Shown here piece after piece: positions 26,838 through 35,828 of a stretch of DNA of 64,000 nt. The first letter of the stretch is position 1, and the number at the start of each line of letters is the position of its first letter. Both the position numbers and the translations under genes were made by a program. A model generated the notes under the pieces. That model was not told the origin of the DNA, ran no database searches, and saw only the letters and a list, made by a program, of their open reading frames with translations. Source of the stretch: Fen-1258 sp964449775. GTDB taxonomy: Bacteria > Bacteroidota > Ignavibacteria > Ignavibacteriales > Melioribacteraceae. The stretch lies in contig CAYVBQ010000011.1 of assembly GCA_964449775.1 (NCBI GenBank), forward strand, positions 43,188-107,187, read 5' to 3'.

Positions 26838-28205
26838 TCAGTGTTCCTTATGAGAAGGTTGAGCGCCATCCACAACAGCTTTTACTTCAGCCATAGATAC
26901 AACTGGCAATGCTTTTGTGAAGAGCAAAATCCATGTAAAGAAAAATCCAAAGCTGCCGATCAAAATCATTCCATCAACCAATGTTGGTTTATAATATGCC
27001 CAGCTTGAAGGTAAAAAATCTCTTGAAAGCGAAGTGACAATGATTACAAATCTTTCAAACCACATTCCGACATTTATAAATACGGCAATAGCAAACATCA
27101 CCGGAATAGTCCGGCGAATTTTTTTGAACCAAAACAACTGAGGAGATACAACATTACATGTGATCATTATCCAATATGCCCATGCGTATGGACCGAGTGC
27201 TCTGTTCAAAAATGTAAAGCTTTCTGCTTCAACTCCGCTATACCACGCGATAAAAAACTCCATTGCATATCCGTAACCAACCATTGAACCGGTGAGCAGC
27301 ATAATTTTATTCATCTTCTCAAGTGTGTCAAGTGTGATGATATGCTCGTAATTGAAAATCTTTCTGACCATGATTAACACATTTTGAACCATTGCGAATC
27401 CTGAGAACACAGCGCCGGCAACAAAGTATGGAGGAAAGATTGTTGTATGCCATCCCGGAATGATTGATACTGCAAAATCAAAACTTACAATTGTATGAAC
27501 AGAAAGAACAAGCGGAGTGGCGAAACCGGCAAGAATTAAATACACCATTTCATAATTCTGCCAATGTCTATTTGAAAAGCGCCATCCTAAACTAAAAACC
27601 GAGTAAATTATTTTTTTGAATTTATGATTTGTTTTTTCACGAAGTGTTGCAAAGTCGGGAATCAATCCGACATACCAAAAGATCAATGAAACGATGAAGT
27701 ATGTAGAGACAGCAAATACATCCCACAGAAGCGGTGAAGTAAAATTCACCCAAACAGAGTGTTGATTCGGATATGGGAATAAATATCCCGCAAGCCATGG
27801 GCGCCCAACGTGAATAAGCGGAAACAAACCCGCCGTCATGACTGCAAAGATTGTCATTCCTTCTGCGAAACGAGCAATACCGGTACGCCATTTTTGTCTA
27901 AATAAAAATAATATTGCCGAAATCAATGTACCCGCATGACCAATGCCTACCCAGAATACGAAGTTCACTATATCGAATGCCCAACCAACCGGAACATTAT
28001 TTCCCCACATTCCGATACCGTAATAAAAAGTAAGACCGAGACCAATTACTAACAATCCCATCATAGAAAGAGAAATGGACAGAGCGATATAAAATTTTTT
28101 ATTCGGTTTACTTTCAAGCGGTTTGCTAATTAGATCATCAAGTTCTCTAAGAGAAGGTTTACCTTCGATAACTGATAATTCTCTTGTGTAATCAATCATA
28201 CTCAC
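26838..28205 (-). CDS. actC: Alternative complex III subunit ActC (NrfD/PsrC-like quinol-oxidising subunit)
   Basis: 455 residues with about ten membrane helices. NrfD-family features include FVFWVGIGHAGTLISAILFLFRQKWRTGIARFAE-type helices 2-3, GRPWLAGYLFPYPNQ, and a C-terminal MWFERFVIIVTSLSRDFLPS. ActC is the expected site of menaquinol oxidation and possibly proton translocation. Its start overlaps the ActB stop by 4 nt, so assembly partners are co-translated. Confidence 0.92.
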   Translation of the reverse strand: MSMIDYTRELSVIEGKPSLRELDDLISKPLESKPNKKFYIALSISLSMMGLLVIGLGLTFYYGIGMWGNNVPVGWAFDIVNFVFWVGIGHAGTLISAILFLFRQKWRTGIARFAEGMTIFAVMTAGLFPLIHVGRPWLAGYLFPYPNQHSVWVNFTSPLLWDVFAVSTYFIVSLIFWYVGLIPDFATLREKTNHKFKKIIYSVFSLGWRFSNRHWQNYEMVYLILAGFATPLVLSVHTIVSFDFAVSIIPGWHTTIFPPYFVAGAVFSGFAMVQNVLIMVRKIFNYEHIITLDTLEKMNKIMLLTGSMVGYGYAMEFFIAWYSGVEAESFTFLNRALGPYAWAYWIMITCNVVSPQLFWFKKIRRTIPVMFAIAVFINVGMWFERFVIIVTSLSRDFLPSSWAYYKPTLVDGMILIGSFGFFFTWILLFTKALPVVSMAEVKAVVDGAQPSHKEH

Positions 28206-31200
28206 AGTATCTCCTCCGAATGAGTATTCCGAAGTTTTGCTATATAGGTAACATTCGGCTTAACATTAAGCTCTTCCAAAACATGATATGACAAATTGTG
28301 CTCTCTAAGTTTTGCAATGGCTGAATCCGGATCGTTCGCATCACCGAAAGTTATAGCTGTTGTGGGACATGCAACCTGACAGGCAGTGACTACATCAGTT
28401 CCTTTCAATTGTTTTCCATCGCGGATCGCATTCGACCGGGCTTCCATAATTCTTTGAACACAGAACGTGCATTTCTCCATTACACCGCGTGAGCGTACTG
28501 TAACTTCGGGATTATGTACAAGCGAAGTTAAATCATTTTCATAATAAGCTTCAGCAAAATGATCACGGAAGTTGTAGAAATTATATCTTCTAACTTTGTA
28601 AGGACAGTTGTTCGAACAATAACGGGTACCGACGCATCGGTTATACACCATTTGGTTCAATCCATCAGGACTATGATTTGTTGCGTTGACGGGGCAGACA
28701 TTTTCGCATGGCGCGTTATCGCAATGCTGGCAAAGCATAGGTTGATTGCTCACTATCGGATCTTCAGGCGTTCCGGAATAGTATCTGTCAATTCTTATCC
28801 ATTGCATCTCACGTCCGCGTTCCACCTGATCTTTTCCTACAACAGGTATATTATTTTCAACATTACAAGCAGTCACGCACGCGCTGCAGCTCGTGCATTT
28901 ATTAAGATCAATGGCCATTGCCCATTTATTTCCGGTGTACTGATGTTCGCTCGTTATGCTGAATAGTTTTACTTTTTCTTCATGAAGAAAGTTAGGTTCA
29001 CTTTTGTACTTCTGAACAGTTCCTTCTTGAATAATTTTTCTTGTGCGGTGAATATCTTTTACAAAAGTATCATCAATTGCATGATGTTCTTGTGTTGAAG
29101 CGAGTGTGTGTGTACCGCCAACTTTTTTAATCGTTGCATTTACATAAATGAAAGGTGAAGAAGAATAATTTTTCGACATCAGAGTAACCGCATTGAAACC
29201 TACATCCTTTCCAACATCTCCTACAATTGTTCTTCCGTAACCAAGTTCAATATTAATTGTACTATCATTTACACCGGGTTGAACCAATACAGGCAAAGTT
29301 AATTTCTTTTGATTCACATTAACTTCTATCAAGTCATTCATTTCAACATCAAATTGCTTGGCAAGCTTTGGTGAAATTGAAGCGTGGTTATCCCATGTAA
29401 CTTTTGAAACCGGGTGAGGAGTTTCTTGAAGCCAACCGTTGTTAGCAAATTTTCCGTCGCCAACAAAATAGCTTTCCGTTAAGTGAACTGTGTAACCGCT
29501 TGAAGGAATTGCCACATTAGAATTGATGAAAGGATTCGGATTAAATTTTGGTTGTTGAGATGTTTCATCAAAAAGAACTACTCCATCATGAAGTGCTGAA
29601 TACCAAAATGTTTTTGCATCCGAGAATGTGTTTTTCTTCGAGAAAATTGTTGCCTTGAAATTATTCATCAAGTATTGATGAAAAGAATCTTCTTTGTAGG
29701 AGCTAGCGTCACCTGAAATCCATGTTAACAAAACGGCTTCTTTCTGTATAGAATTAAAAATTGGTGAGATAACCGGTTGTTGCAAACTATATACTCCACC
29801 TCGAACGTACGCATCACCCCAAGATTCAAATGGATGATTGATTGGTAAAGTATAATTTCCGGCGGTGGAAGATTCGTTTTCTCCTTCGGTAAGCGATATA
29901 ACTGTTTTTACTTTTTTGAGAGCTGATTTGTAACCATAATCCTCAGGAAGAGTATAAACCGGATTAGTATCGAAGTGAATAACTACTCCAACTTTTTCAC
30001 TCTTCATAGAATCAACTAATTGTGAAATCTCTTCGCGAGTTGAAAGTTTCACTGAGGACTTGAATGTTGATGAATAATCGTACAAAGATGTATTGCCGAG
30101 AATTTCGTTTAGAAGATTCACAGCAACATGTACCTCTTTAGAAAGTGTACTGCCTGCGTAAACAATCGCCTTTCCGCGATTATCATTTAGATCCTTGAGT
30201 AGATAAGAGATTTTTTCTTTATGGCCATATTTTGCTAATGAATGATTCGCGACTTTATCACTGACTGCCGGGTCAACGTTTATCAATGAGCCAGTTAGAA
30301 TCAGTTCATTAATCAAACTGTAAACAAATACTAATTGCTGATTTGGTGAGATACGCAATCTGTAATCAGCCATCATTCCCGTTGCGCTCAATCTCCCTTC
30401 GGCAACGTATAAGCGGTTGAAGTCTGTCTTCCCAACTACTTCTCGTTTAGCTGCATACTTCCTCATATTCTCAATGTAGCTTCCTTCATTGCCAAGAAAG
30501 TCAGCATCGAGCGCAAGAAAGATATTAGCTTGATCAAATTTAATCGAGGGATATTCATTGGTACCGTAACATTCTAACCATGCGCTTCTTCTTTGTTCAT
30601 CATTCACGAGTGTATGAGAATATATTTTTGTATTTGGATACTTAACAGCAAAATCTTCTAACACTTTCTTTGTGGTTGGCGATGTGACCGCTCCTGTAAT
30701 AATTGCAATTTCTTTCCCATCTTTCTGTGCATCATTCAATGCAGTAATAATTTCTTCATCGGCATTTTTCCAGCTAATTTCTTTTCGCATAGTCAACGGT
30801 TCGTGCAATCGCTCCGGATCGTAAAGACCGAGAATACTTGCTTGTCCTTTTGCACAAATCTTACCTTGATTGATCGGGTGATCGGGGTTGCCGTCAACTT
30901 TAATTGGTCTTCCCTCGCGTGTCTTGATTAAAATACCGCATGCTTGCTCGCATCCGTTGCAAGTGGATGCATAATAATTCGCAACACCGGAAAAAATTTC
31001 TTCAGGTCGTTTGTTATAAGGGACTATCTCCCCTTTATCATGATAATCTGTACACGCGGTTGCAGTTAGTGCAGCCGATGCCGAAAGCAATGCTAAAAAT
31101 TTTCTGCGAGATATTCCCGAGAGTTTTTCGGAATCGAATTTCTCTGTAACACCATTCAAAAATTCATCGTGCTTTAACTTCAGAACTTCCGGATCGTTGT

Positions 31201-31282
31201 TATAATCATTTATACTCTTCCACAAATCTTTTTCATCTGGCGTCTTTTGGGAATCCATCCCTTTGGGAGAAAAATCACTCAT
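28202..31282 (-). CDS. actB: Alternative complex III subunit ActB (molybdopterin-like and iron-sulfur protein)
   Basis: 1026 residues. An N-terminal extension of about 55 residues precedes a twin-arginine signal (SRRKFLALLSASAALTATAC) whose lipobox Cys is residue 77. It is a Tat-exported lipoprotein of the extended-signal type. A molybdopterin-oxidoreductase-like domain follows (about 100-700). It retains Cys108, 111, 115 and 143 (C-X2-C-X3-C-X27-C). The C-terminal ferredoxin-like domain has four clusters of Cys: CTSCSACVTAC, CQHCDNAPCENVCP, CVGTRYCSNNCPY and CTFCVQRI...CQVACPTTAI. This subunit transfers electrons toward the cytochromes. ActC follows with a 4-nt overlap. Confidence 0.93.
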   Translation of the reverse strand: MSDFSPKGMDSQKTPDEKDLWKSINDYNNDPEVLKLKHDEFLNGVTEKFDSEKLSGISRRKFLALLSASAALTATACTDYHDKGEIVPYNKRPEEIFSGVANYYASTCNGCEQACGILIKTREGRPIKVDGNPDHPINQGKICAKGQASILGLYDPERLHEPLTMRKEISWKNADEEIITALNDAQKDGKEIAIITGAVTSPTTKKVLEDFAVKYPNTKIYSHTLVNDEQRRSAWLECYGTNEYPSIKFDQANIFLALDADFLGNEGSYIENMRKYAAKREVVGKTDFNRLYVAEGRLSATGMMADYRLRISPNQQLVFVYSLINELILTGSLINVDPAVSDKVANHSLAKYGHKEKISYLLKDLNDNRGKAIVYAGSTLSKEVHVAVNLLNEILGNTSLYDYSSTFKSSVKLSTREEISQLVDSMKSEKVGVVIHFDTNPVYTLPEDYGYKSALKKVKTVISLTEGENESSTAGNYTLPINHPFESWGDAYVRGGVYSLQQPVISPIFNSIQKEAVLLTWISGDASSYKEDSFHQYLMNNFKATIFSKKNTFSDAKTFWYSALHDGVVLFDETSQQPKFNPNPFINSNVAIPSSGYTVHLTESYFVGDGKFANNGWLQETPHPVSKVTWDNHASISPKLAKQFDVEMNDLIEVNVNQKKLTLPVLVQPGVNDSTINIELGYGRTIVGDVGKDVGFNAVTLMSKNYSSSPFIYVNATIKKVGGTHTLASTQEHHAIDDTFVKDIHRTRKIIQEGTVQKYKSEPNFLHEEKVKLFSITSEHQYTGNKWAMAIDLNKCTSCSACVTACNVENNIPVVGKDQVERGREMQWIRIDRYYSGTPEDPIVSNQPMLCQHCDNAPCENVCPVNATNHSPDGLNQMVYNRCVGTRYCSNNCPYKVRRYNFYNFRDHFAEAYYENDLTSLVHNPEVTVRSRGVMEKCTFCVQRIMEARSNAIRDGKQLKGTDVVTACQVACPTTAITFGDANDPDSAIAKLREHNLSYHVLEELNVKPNVTYIAKLRNTHSEEIL

Positions 31283-31284
31283 CT

Positions 31285-31461
31285 CTAAACCTTACTATTT
31301 CGTTTGATTGCTGAAGGGTGAACTACAACTTGAATTTTCTTTTGTCGGGATGCTTTAGACAAATTTGAAAAAAACTTAAATGGGAGAAGTGCAGTTATTG
31401 CCGCGGCAAAAGCACCTTTACCGAGTGTGCCAAAAAATCTATTTCTATTTATCTTTTCCAT
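31285..31461 (-). CDS. Small 58-residue protein between ActA and ActB
   Basis: ATG at 31459-31461, stop at 31285-31287, 3 nt before the ActB start codon. The translation begins MEKINRNRFFGTLGKGAFAA, continues ITALLPFKFF, then a basic tail ending SAIKRNSKV. An Arg-Asn-Arg-Phe-Phe run ahead of a hydrophobic stretch (about 10-32) resembles a weak twin-arginine signal or a single membrane anchor. It fills almost the whole gap between ActA and ActB, preceded by CGGAGAGAAACG at a ribosome-binding distance. The family is unknown to me; it may be a short assembly or accessory subunit, or the remnant of an iron-sulfur protein. Confidence 0.55.
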   Translation of the reverse strand: MEKINRNRFFGTLGKGAFAAAITALLPFKFFSNLSKASRQKKIQVVVHPSAIKRNSKV

Positions 31462-31476
31462 CGTTTCTCTCCGAAG

Positions 31477-32046
31477 TTATCTATGACAAGCTGCGCAATT
31501 TTCAGGACCAATATTAACTTTTTCTAAATACGGTAACTTCTCATGGGGAGTTCTATGACAATCCAAACATGCAGTCATCGTAAAAGGTTTAACTTGCCGA
31601 ACAACTTCCATTTGTTTGATATCGCCATGGCAGCTTACGCAATCAATCAGTTTATTAACATGAACACTATGGTTGAAATATGCATACTCCGGCACTTTGT
31701 GAATTCGTTTCCACGGAATAGGTTTTCCTTCCTCATAGTATTGAGTAAGCTTAATTATTTCCGGTTTGTCTTTGCGTGCAACGGTGTGACAATTCATGCA
31801 GATATTTACTGATGGGATTATTGCATGCCTTTCTTTCGTAACTCCAATGTGGCAGTACTGACAATCAATAGCCATTTGTCCGGCATGAAGTTTATGCGAA
31901 AATTTTATCGGCTGCTCCGGGGAATATCCAACGCTATCTCTTTCCGGTCTGGATATATAAAAAGTTAATATGAAGGTAGCCGCAACAACAAATAATGTTA
32001 AAGGCAGACGAATCTTTAGAGCATAATCCAGTACCGTTCTCTTCAT
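31477..32046 (-). CDS. actA: Alternative complex III subunit ActA (pentaheme cytochrome c)
   Basis: 189 residues. One N-terminal membrane helix (about 13-31) is followed by a periplasmic domain with five CxxCH sites: CQYCH, CMNCH, CVSCH, CLDCH and CAACH, the last six residues from the C-terminus. Several spaced His (FSHKLHAGQM, FNHSVHV) are candidate distal ligands. Five hemes and one anchor match ActA. It heads the respiratory cluster; the 103-bp repeat at 32078-32180 begins 31 bp upstream of its start codon and may affect its promoter. Confidence 0.93.
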   Translation of the reverse strand: MKRTVLDYALKIRLPLTLFVVAATFILTFYISRPERDSVGYSPEQPIKFSHKLHAGQMAIDCQYCHIGVTKERHAIIPSVNICMNCHTVARKDKPEIIKLTQYYEEGKPIPWKRIHKVPEYAYFNHSVHVNKLIDCVSCHGDIKQMEVVRQVKPFTMTACLDCHRTPHEKLPYLEKVNIGPENCAACHR

Positions 32047-32077
32047 CTAATACCTGTAAAAAAGAAAATTAATATGA

Positions 32078-32180
32078 ATGAGTCTACTCTAAAAAGGTAT
32101 ATTTACAGTGAAAAAGTTTTGAAATTAGTTTGTATTCTTATAGCATAATTTCATAAAAGACCTTTTTAGATACGCCTCAT
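32078..32180 (+). repeat. 103-bp MITE-like repeat, copy A
   Basis: It begins ATGAGTCTACTCTAAAAAG and ends CTTTTTAGATACGCCTCAT, so the ends are imperfect inverted repeats. A second copy of exactly 103 bp lies at 61646-61748 in the same orientation with 12 differences by eye, and a 102-bp inverted copy lies at 41696-41797. No coding capacity. It lies just upstream of actA. Confidence 0.88.
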
Positions 32181-32336
32181 AAATAGTTTTTAATAAGGAT
32201 TTTTTTAAGAAATAAGTCGCTCGGCAAAAAGGCCGGATTTTTTTAAAAAGACAAGACATATACTTAATCATAAAATCACTGACAAAGATAATAAACGTAT
32301 TCAAAAAACAAAAATTTTCTGAATCAATAATTCATG

Positions 32337-32464
32337 TTACGCAGAAAGGAAAGACTCGCCACGAAGACTCTAAGGCACAAAGGTTTCACCAAGAAAAACA
32401 TAACTTTGTGAAGATTTTGTGTCTTTGTGCCTTAGTGGCTAAGTTTTTCATGTGGACTGCGTAA
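32337..32464. repeat. 128-bp hairpin-type repeat
   Basis: The ends are TTACGCAG (32337-32344) and CTGCGTAA (32457-32464). A second inverted pair is CTAAGGCACAAAG (32370-32382) and CTTTGTGCCTTAG (32423-32435). Single-strand folding would give a long interrupted stem. The TTACGCA end resembles the ends of the 2.2-kb cluster. With copy A of the 103-bp repeat it accounts for most of the 32047-32489 gene-free gap; the AT-rich remainder shows nothing else. Confidence 0.75.
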
Positions 32465-32489
32465 GGTGAGTCAATAAGATAACTATGCT

Positions 32490-33470
32490 CTAATTATTCC
32501 TTTCAACAACAAAACTTACCAATGATTCGAGCGAACTGCGGGATTCCGATTGATCAAATATTGCAAGATTGCTCAATGCCCTATTGGAATAATCATTTGC
32601 AGCACTTTCTGCATACTTGATTCCATCATATTTCTGGACGAATGAAATTACTTCATCAACATCTGGTTTATTAGCGCCGTTTCTAATCAGTTTAATGATT
32701 TTGTTTGTTTCATCTTTAGGTGATTTTTTTAATGCGTAGATCAATGGAAGTGTAATTTTCTTTTCTTTTATATCTCCACCAAGAGGTTTTCCAAAAACTT
32801 TTTTAGTTCCGATATAATCGAGAATGTCGTCACGGATTTGAAACGCGATTCCAAGATTTTCTCCAAACTCCCTCATAGCAGAAATTTTTTCTGCTTCTAC
32901 GGTAGATGCACGTGCCCCTATTTCGCAGCAAGTAGAAAGCAAAGAAGCAGTTTTATCAGAGATTATGCGGAAATATGTTTCTTCATCTATATTTAGTTTT
33001 CTGGTTTTACTGATCTGCAGAAGTTCTCCTTCCGACATTCTTTTAACAGTATTTGTAATAACTCGGAGGAAATCAAAATCGTTTCCATCGACTGCGCTCA
33101 TCAAGCCACGTGAAAGCAGGTAATCTCCCATCAGTACAGCAATTTTATTTTTCCAAACTGCATTAATAGATGGGAAACCACGACGTGTTTCTGCGTTATC
33201 AACAACATCATCATGAACCAGAGTTGCAGTATGAAGCAGTTCCACTAATGCAGCACCTCGATAACTTCTTTCTGTGATTCCACCACATAAGTTACTTGAT
33301 AGTAGAACAAGGAGCGGACGAATCTTCTTCCCTTTTTGTTTAAGGATGTAACGGGTAATCAACTCAAGAAGAGCTACTTTTGATTTTAATGCTTGCTTGA
33401 AGAGCTTATTAAATTCAGCAAGTTCATTTTTAATCGGATGATTTATTTCAGAGAGAGATTTATTCGTCAA
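32490..33470 (-). CDS. Polyprenyl diphosphate synthase
   Basis: 326 residues. A trans-isoprenyl diphosphate synthase with first Asp-rich motif HDDVVDNAETRRG (DDxxD) and second motif FQIRDDILDYIG (DDxxD), plus GKKIRPLLVLLSS near the N-terminus. It lengthens isoprenoid chains, most likely the menaquinone side chain (an octaprenyl-type enzyme); chain length cannot be read with certainty. This would supply the quinone used by alternative complex III. Its start overlaps the tatC stop by 4 nt. Confidence 0.92.
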   Translation of the reverse strand: MTNKSLSEINHPIKNELAEFNKLFKQALKSKVALLELITRYILKQKGKKIRPLLVLLSSNLCGGITERSYRGAALVELLHTATLVHDDVVDNAETRRGFPSINAVWKNKIAVLMGDYLLSRGLMSAVDGNDFDFLRVITNTVKRMSEGELLQISKTRKLNIDEETYFRIISDKTASLLSTCCEIGARASTVEAEKISAMREFGENLGIAFQIRDDILDYIGTKKVFGKPLGGDIKEKKITLPLIYALKKSPKDETNKIIKLIRNGANKPDVDEVISFVQKYDGIKYAESAANDYSNRALSNLAIFDQSESRSSLESLVSFVVERNN

Positions 33471-34225
33471 GTTTTCTTTTGGAATATTTTTGAAACAATT
33501 ATACTTATTTCATATAAGAAAACCAACGGGAGGGCAAGCATTACTTGCGAAACCGGATCGGTCCCGGGAGATAAAAATGCCGAGAGAACTAGAATTACTA
33601 CAATTGAGTGACGACGATATTTCCTCATCAATTTTGGAGTAAGAATACCGATCTTAGAAAGAAAAAATGATAGCATCGGTAATTCAAAAACTAATCCGGC
33701 GCCAAGAATAATACTGAGAACGATTGATAAATACTCATCTAACGCAAAGTTATTGGCGATAGTAACAGTTCCAAATCCCGCTGCAAATTTTAATGTAATT
33801 GGAAGCATTAGAAAATATCCGAACACGATTCCGCATATAAAACAGAAAGTTGTAAAGAGTACAATCCATTTAATATATTTTTTTTCGGTTTGTTTAAGTG
33901 CCGGGGCTATAAATTTCCAAAACTGATAGATCACGTTGGGAAAACTTATGATGAGACCAACAACCATTGCGGTTTGAAAGTAAAGAAACAACTGACCAAA
34001 TGGTCTGAGGTTTTGCAACTTAAAATTAGCTATTCTGGCTGGCTGCAAAAGAACCTTATCTACAAAAAAATCACTGAAGTAAAGCGCAATACTTGTTCCA
34101 ATAAGAACGCCAATCACCGAATAGATTATCCTCCACCGCAATTCTTCAAGATGATCGAGGAAAGTCATTTCAACTTCGCCGTTTTGACTTTCCTCTTCCA
34201 ACAATTTTTCTTCTGATTCAGCCAA
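33467..34225 (-). CDS. tatC: Sec-independent protein translocase TatC
   Basis: 252 residues with six predicted membrane helices. The signature MTFLDHLEELRWRIIYS near residues 19-35 forms the twin-arginine recognition face, and FGYFLMLPITLKF is also typical. An acidic N-terminal extension (SEEKLLEEESQNGEVE) is present. It exports folded Tat substrates such as the ActB protein encoded 3 kb away. No tatA/B gene is in the window. It lies 9 nt after the glyA stop. Confidence 0.95.
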   Translation of the reverse strand: MAESEEKLLEEESQNGEVEMTFLDHLEELRWRIIYSVIGVLIGTSIALYFSDFFVDKVLLQPARIANFKLQNLRPFGQLFLYFQTAMVVGLIISFPNVIYQFWKFIAPALKQTEKKYIKWIVLFTTFCFICGIVFGYFLMLPITLKFAAGFGTVTIANNFALDEYLSIVLSIILGAGLVFELPMLSFFLSKIGILTPKLMRKYRRHSIVVILVLSAFLSPGTDPVSQVMLALPLVFLYEISIIVSKIFQKKT

Positions 34226-34234
34226 TTAATCTCT

Positions 34235-35530
34235 CTAAGCAAGTTCGGGATATAGCGGAAATTTTGCACAAAGTTCTGCTACTTCAGTTTTAATTTGAGC
34301 AAGCATCGCTTCATTTTCTACATTTTTAATTGCTTTATCAATGAAGGCAGCAATCATCTTCATTTCGTTCTCTTTCATACCGCGTGTTGTAACAGCCGGA
34401 GTGCCTATTCGTACTCCGCTTGTTACAAATGGACTCTTAGTATCAAATGGAATCATATTCTTGTTAACAGTAATACCCGCTGAGCCCAAAGTATTCTCAA
34501 CCTTTTTACCACTCAATTCTTTGTTGGTCAGATCGACGAGCATTAAATGATTATCTGTTCCGCCGGAGACAATCTCATAACCGAGGGCAGTCATTTCGCC
34601 TGCGAGTGTTTTTGAGTTCTTAATGATTTGTTTTGCATAATCAGCAAAAGAATCATGAAGAGCTTCACCAAAAGCGACAGCTTTTGCCATAATTACATGC
34701 ATTAATGGTCCGCCTTGAATACCCGGCATTACCATTGAATCAAGAATTTCCGACATTAATTTTAGGCGGTCACCTTTTAACGTTTTAATACCAAATGGAT
34801 TTTCCCGATCCTTCCCCATTAAAATAATTCCGCCGCGGGGACCACGTAAAGTTTTATGTGTGGTTGAGGTTACAACATCACAATATGGGAGCGGATTATT
34901 TAACAATCCTTTTGCAATTAAACCCGCGGGATGAGCCATATCCATCATCAATAGCGCGCCAACTTTATCAGCAATCATTCTAAATTTTTCGTAATCCCAA
35001 TCGCGTGAATAAGCGCTTGCACCCATTACAATCAACTTTGGCTTCTCTTTCTTAGCGAGGTCTTCGATTAAATTATAATCGAGAAGTTTTGTTTCCTTAT
35101 TGAGTGAATAGCCGACAGCATGATAAATTTGACCCGAGAAATTTACATGAGAGCCATGCGTTAAATGTCCGCCATGATCTAGGCTCAAACCCAATATTGT
35201 ATCTCCCGGTTTGAGCAGAGTCATATACACAGCCATATTTGCTTGAGAGCCGCTATGTGGCTGGACATTTACGTAATCAGCACCAAACAGTTTTTTCAGG
35301 CGATCTCGTGCAAGGTCTTCTGCCATATCAACATATTCGCACCCGCCATAATATCTTTTGCCGGGATAACCTTCGGCATACTTGTTAGTTAATACTGATC
35401 CTGCAGCATTTAATACTGCAAGTGATACAAAATTTTCCGATGCAATTAATTCAAGATGAGTTTCTTCTCTCTTGAGTTCAAGTTGAGCAATTTTATACGC
35501 TTCATGATCTTTTTGTAAATAGTTTGACAT
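34235..35530 (-). CDS. glyA: Serine hydroxymethyltransferase
   Basis: About 431 residues from ATG 35530 (MSNYLQKDHEAYKIAQLELKR), the length expected for the family. The upstream in-frame ATG at 35572 would add 14 residues without family support. It interconverts serine and glycine with tetrahydrofolate. Recognisable segments are ELIASENFVS, YAEGYPGKRYYGGCEYVD, MDMAHPAGLIAKG and the pyridoxal-phosphate lysine in VTSTTHKTLRGPRGG. It leads the glyA-tatC-polyprenyl synthase run. Confidence 0.96.
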   Translation of the reverse strand: MSNYLQKDHEAYKIAQLELKREETHLELIASENFVSLAVLNAAGSVLTNKYAEGYPGKRYYGGCEYVDMAEDLARDRLKKLFGADYVNVQPHSGSQANMAVYMTLLKPGDTILGLSLDHGGHLTHGSHVNFSGQIYHAVGYSLNKETKLLDYNLIEDLAKKEKPKLIVMGASAYSRDWDYEKFRMIADKVGALLMMDMAHPAGLIAKGLLNNPLPYCDVVTSTTHKTLRGPRGGIILMGKDRENPFGIKTLKGDRLKLMSEILDSMVMPGIQGGPLMHVIMAKAVAFGEALHDSFADYAKQIIKNSKTLAGEMTALGYEIVSGGTDNHLMLVDLTNKELSGKKVENTLGSAGITVNKNMIPFDTKSPFVTSGVRIGTPAVTTRGMKENEMKMIAAFIDKAIKNVENEAMLAQIKTEVAELCAKFPLYPELA

Positions 35531-35828
35531 GTTAGTATCAGTTTTATTTTTTAATCCATGAATTATATTCAATAGGGAAAAATCTTCACTATTAATATCC
35601 TGTTCTGGTGTGTGAATTCAAAATGGAGATTTAAAAGAACCATATAATAATTCTAATGATTGGGTTGAAGGATACCCAAGGTGAGGCACGGAAAGCGAAA
35701 TCATAAAATTTTCAAAACAAGTATATTATTGTATTGTGAACAACATTTTTGTTTTTTTGTCAAATATTTTAGGAAGTTTTCACCCATTTTCCATCTTCCA
35801 TCAACCATCTTCCATTCGGTTTACTGCG

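Noticed and set aside
35640..35700. Short structured stretch (GGGTTGAAGGATACCC) upstream of glyA, considered as a riboswitch or SRP RNA
   Set aside because: It lacks the GGAA tetraloop stem of SRP RNA and matches no riboswitch core I know; a lone short hairpin is not enough.
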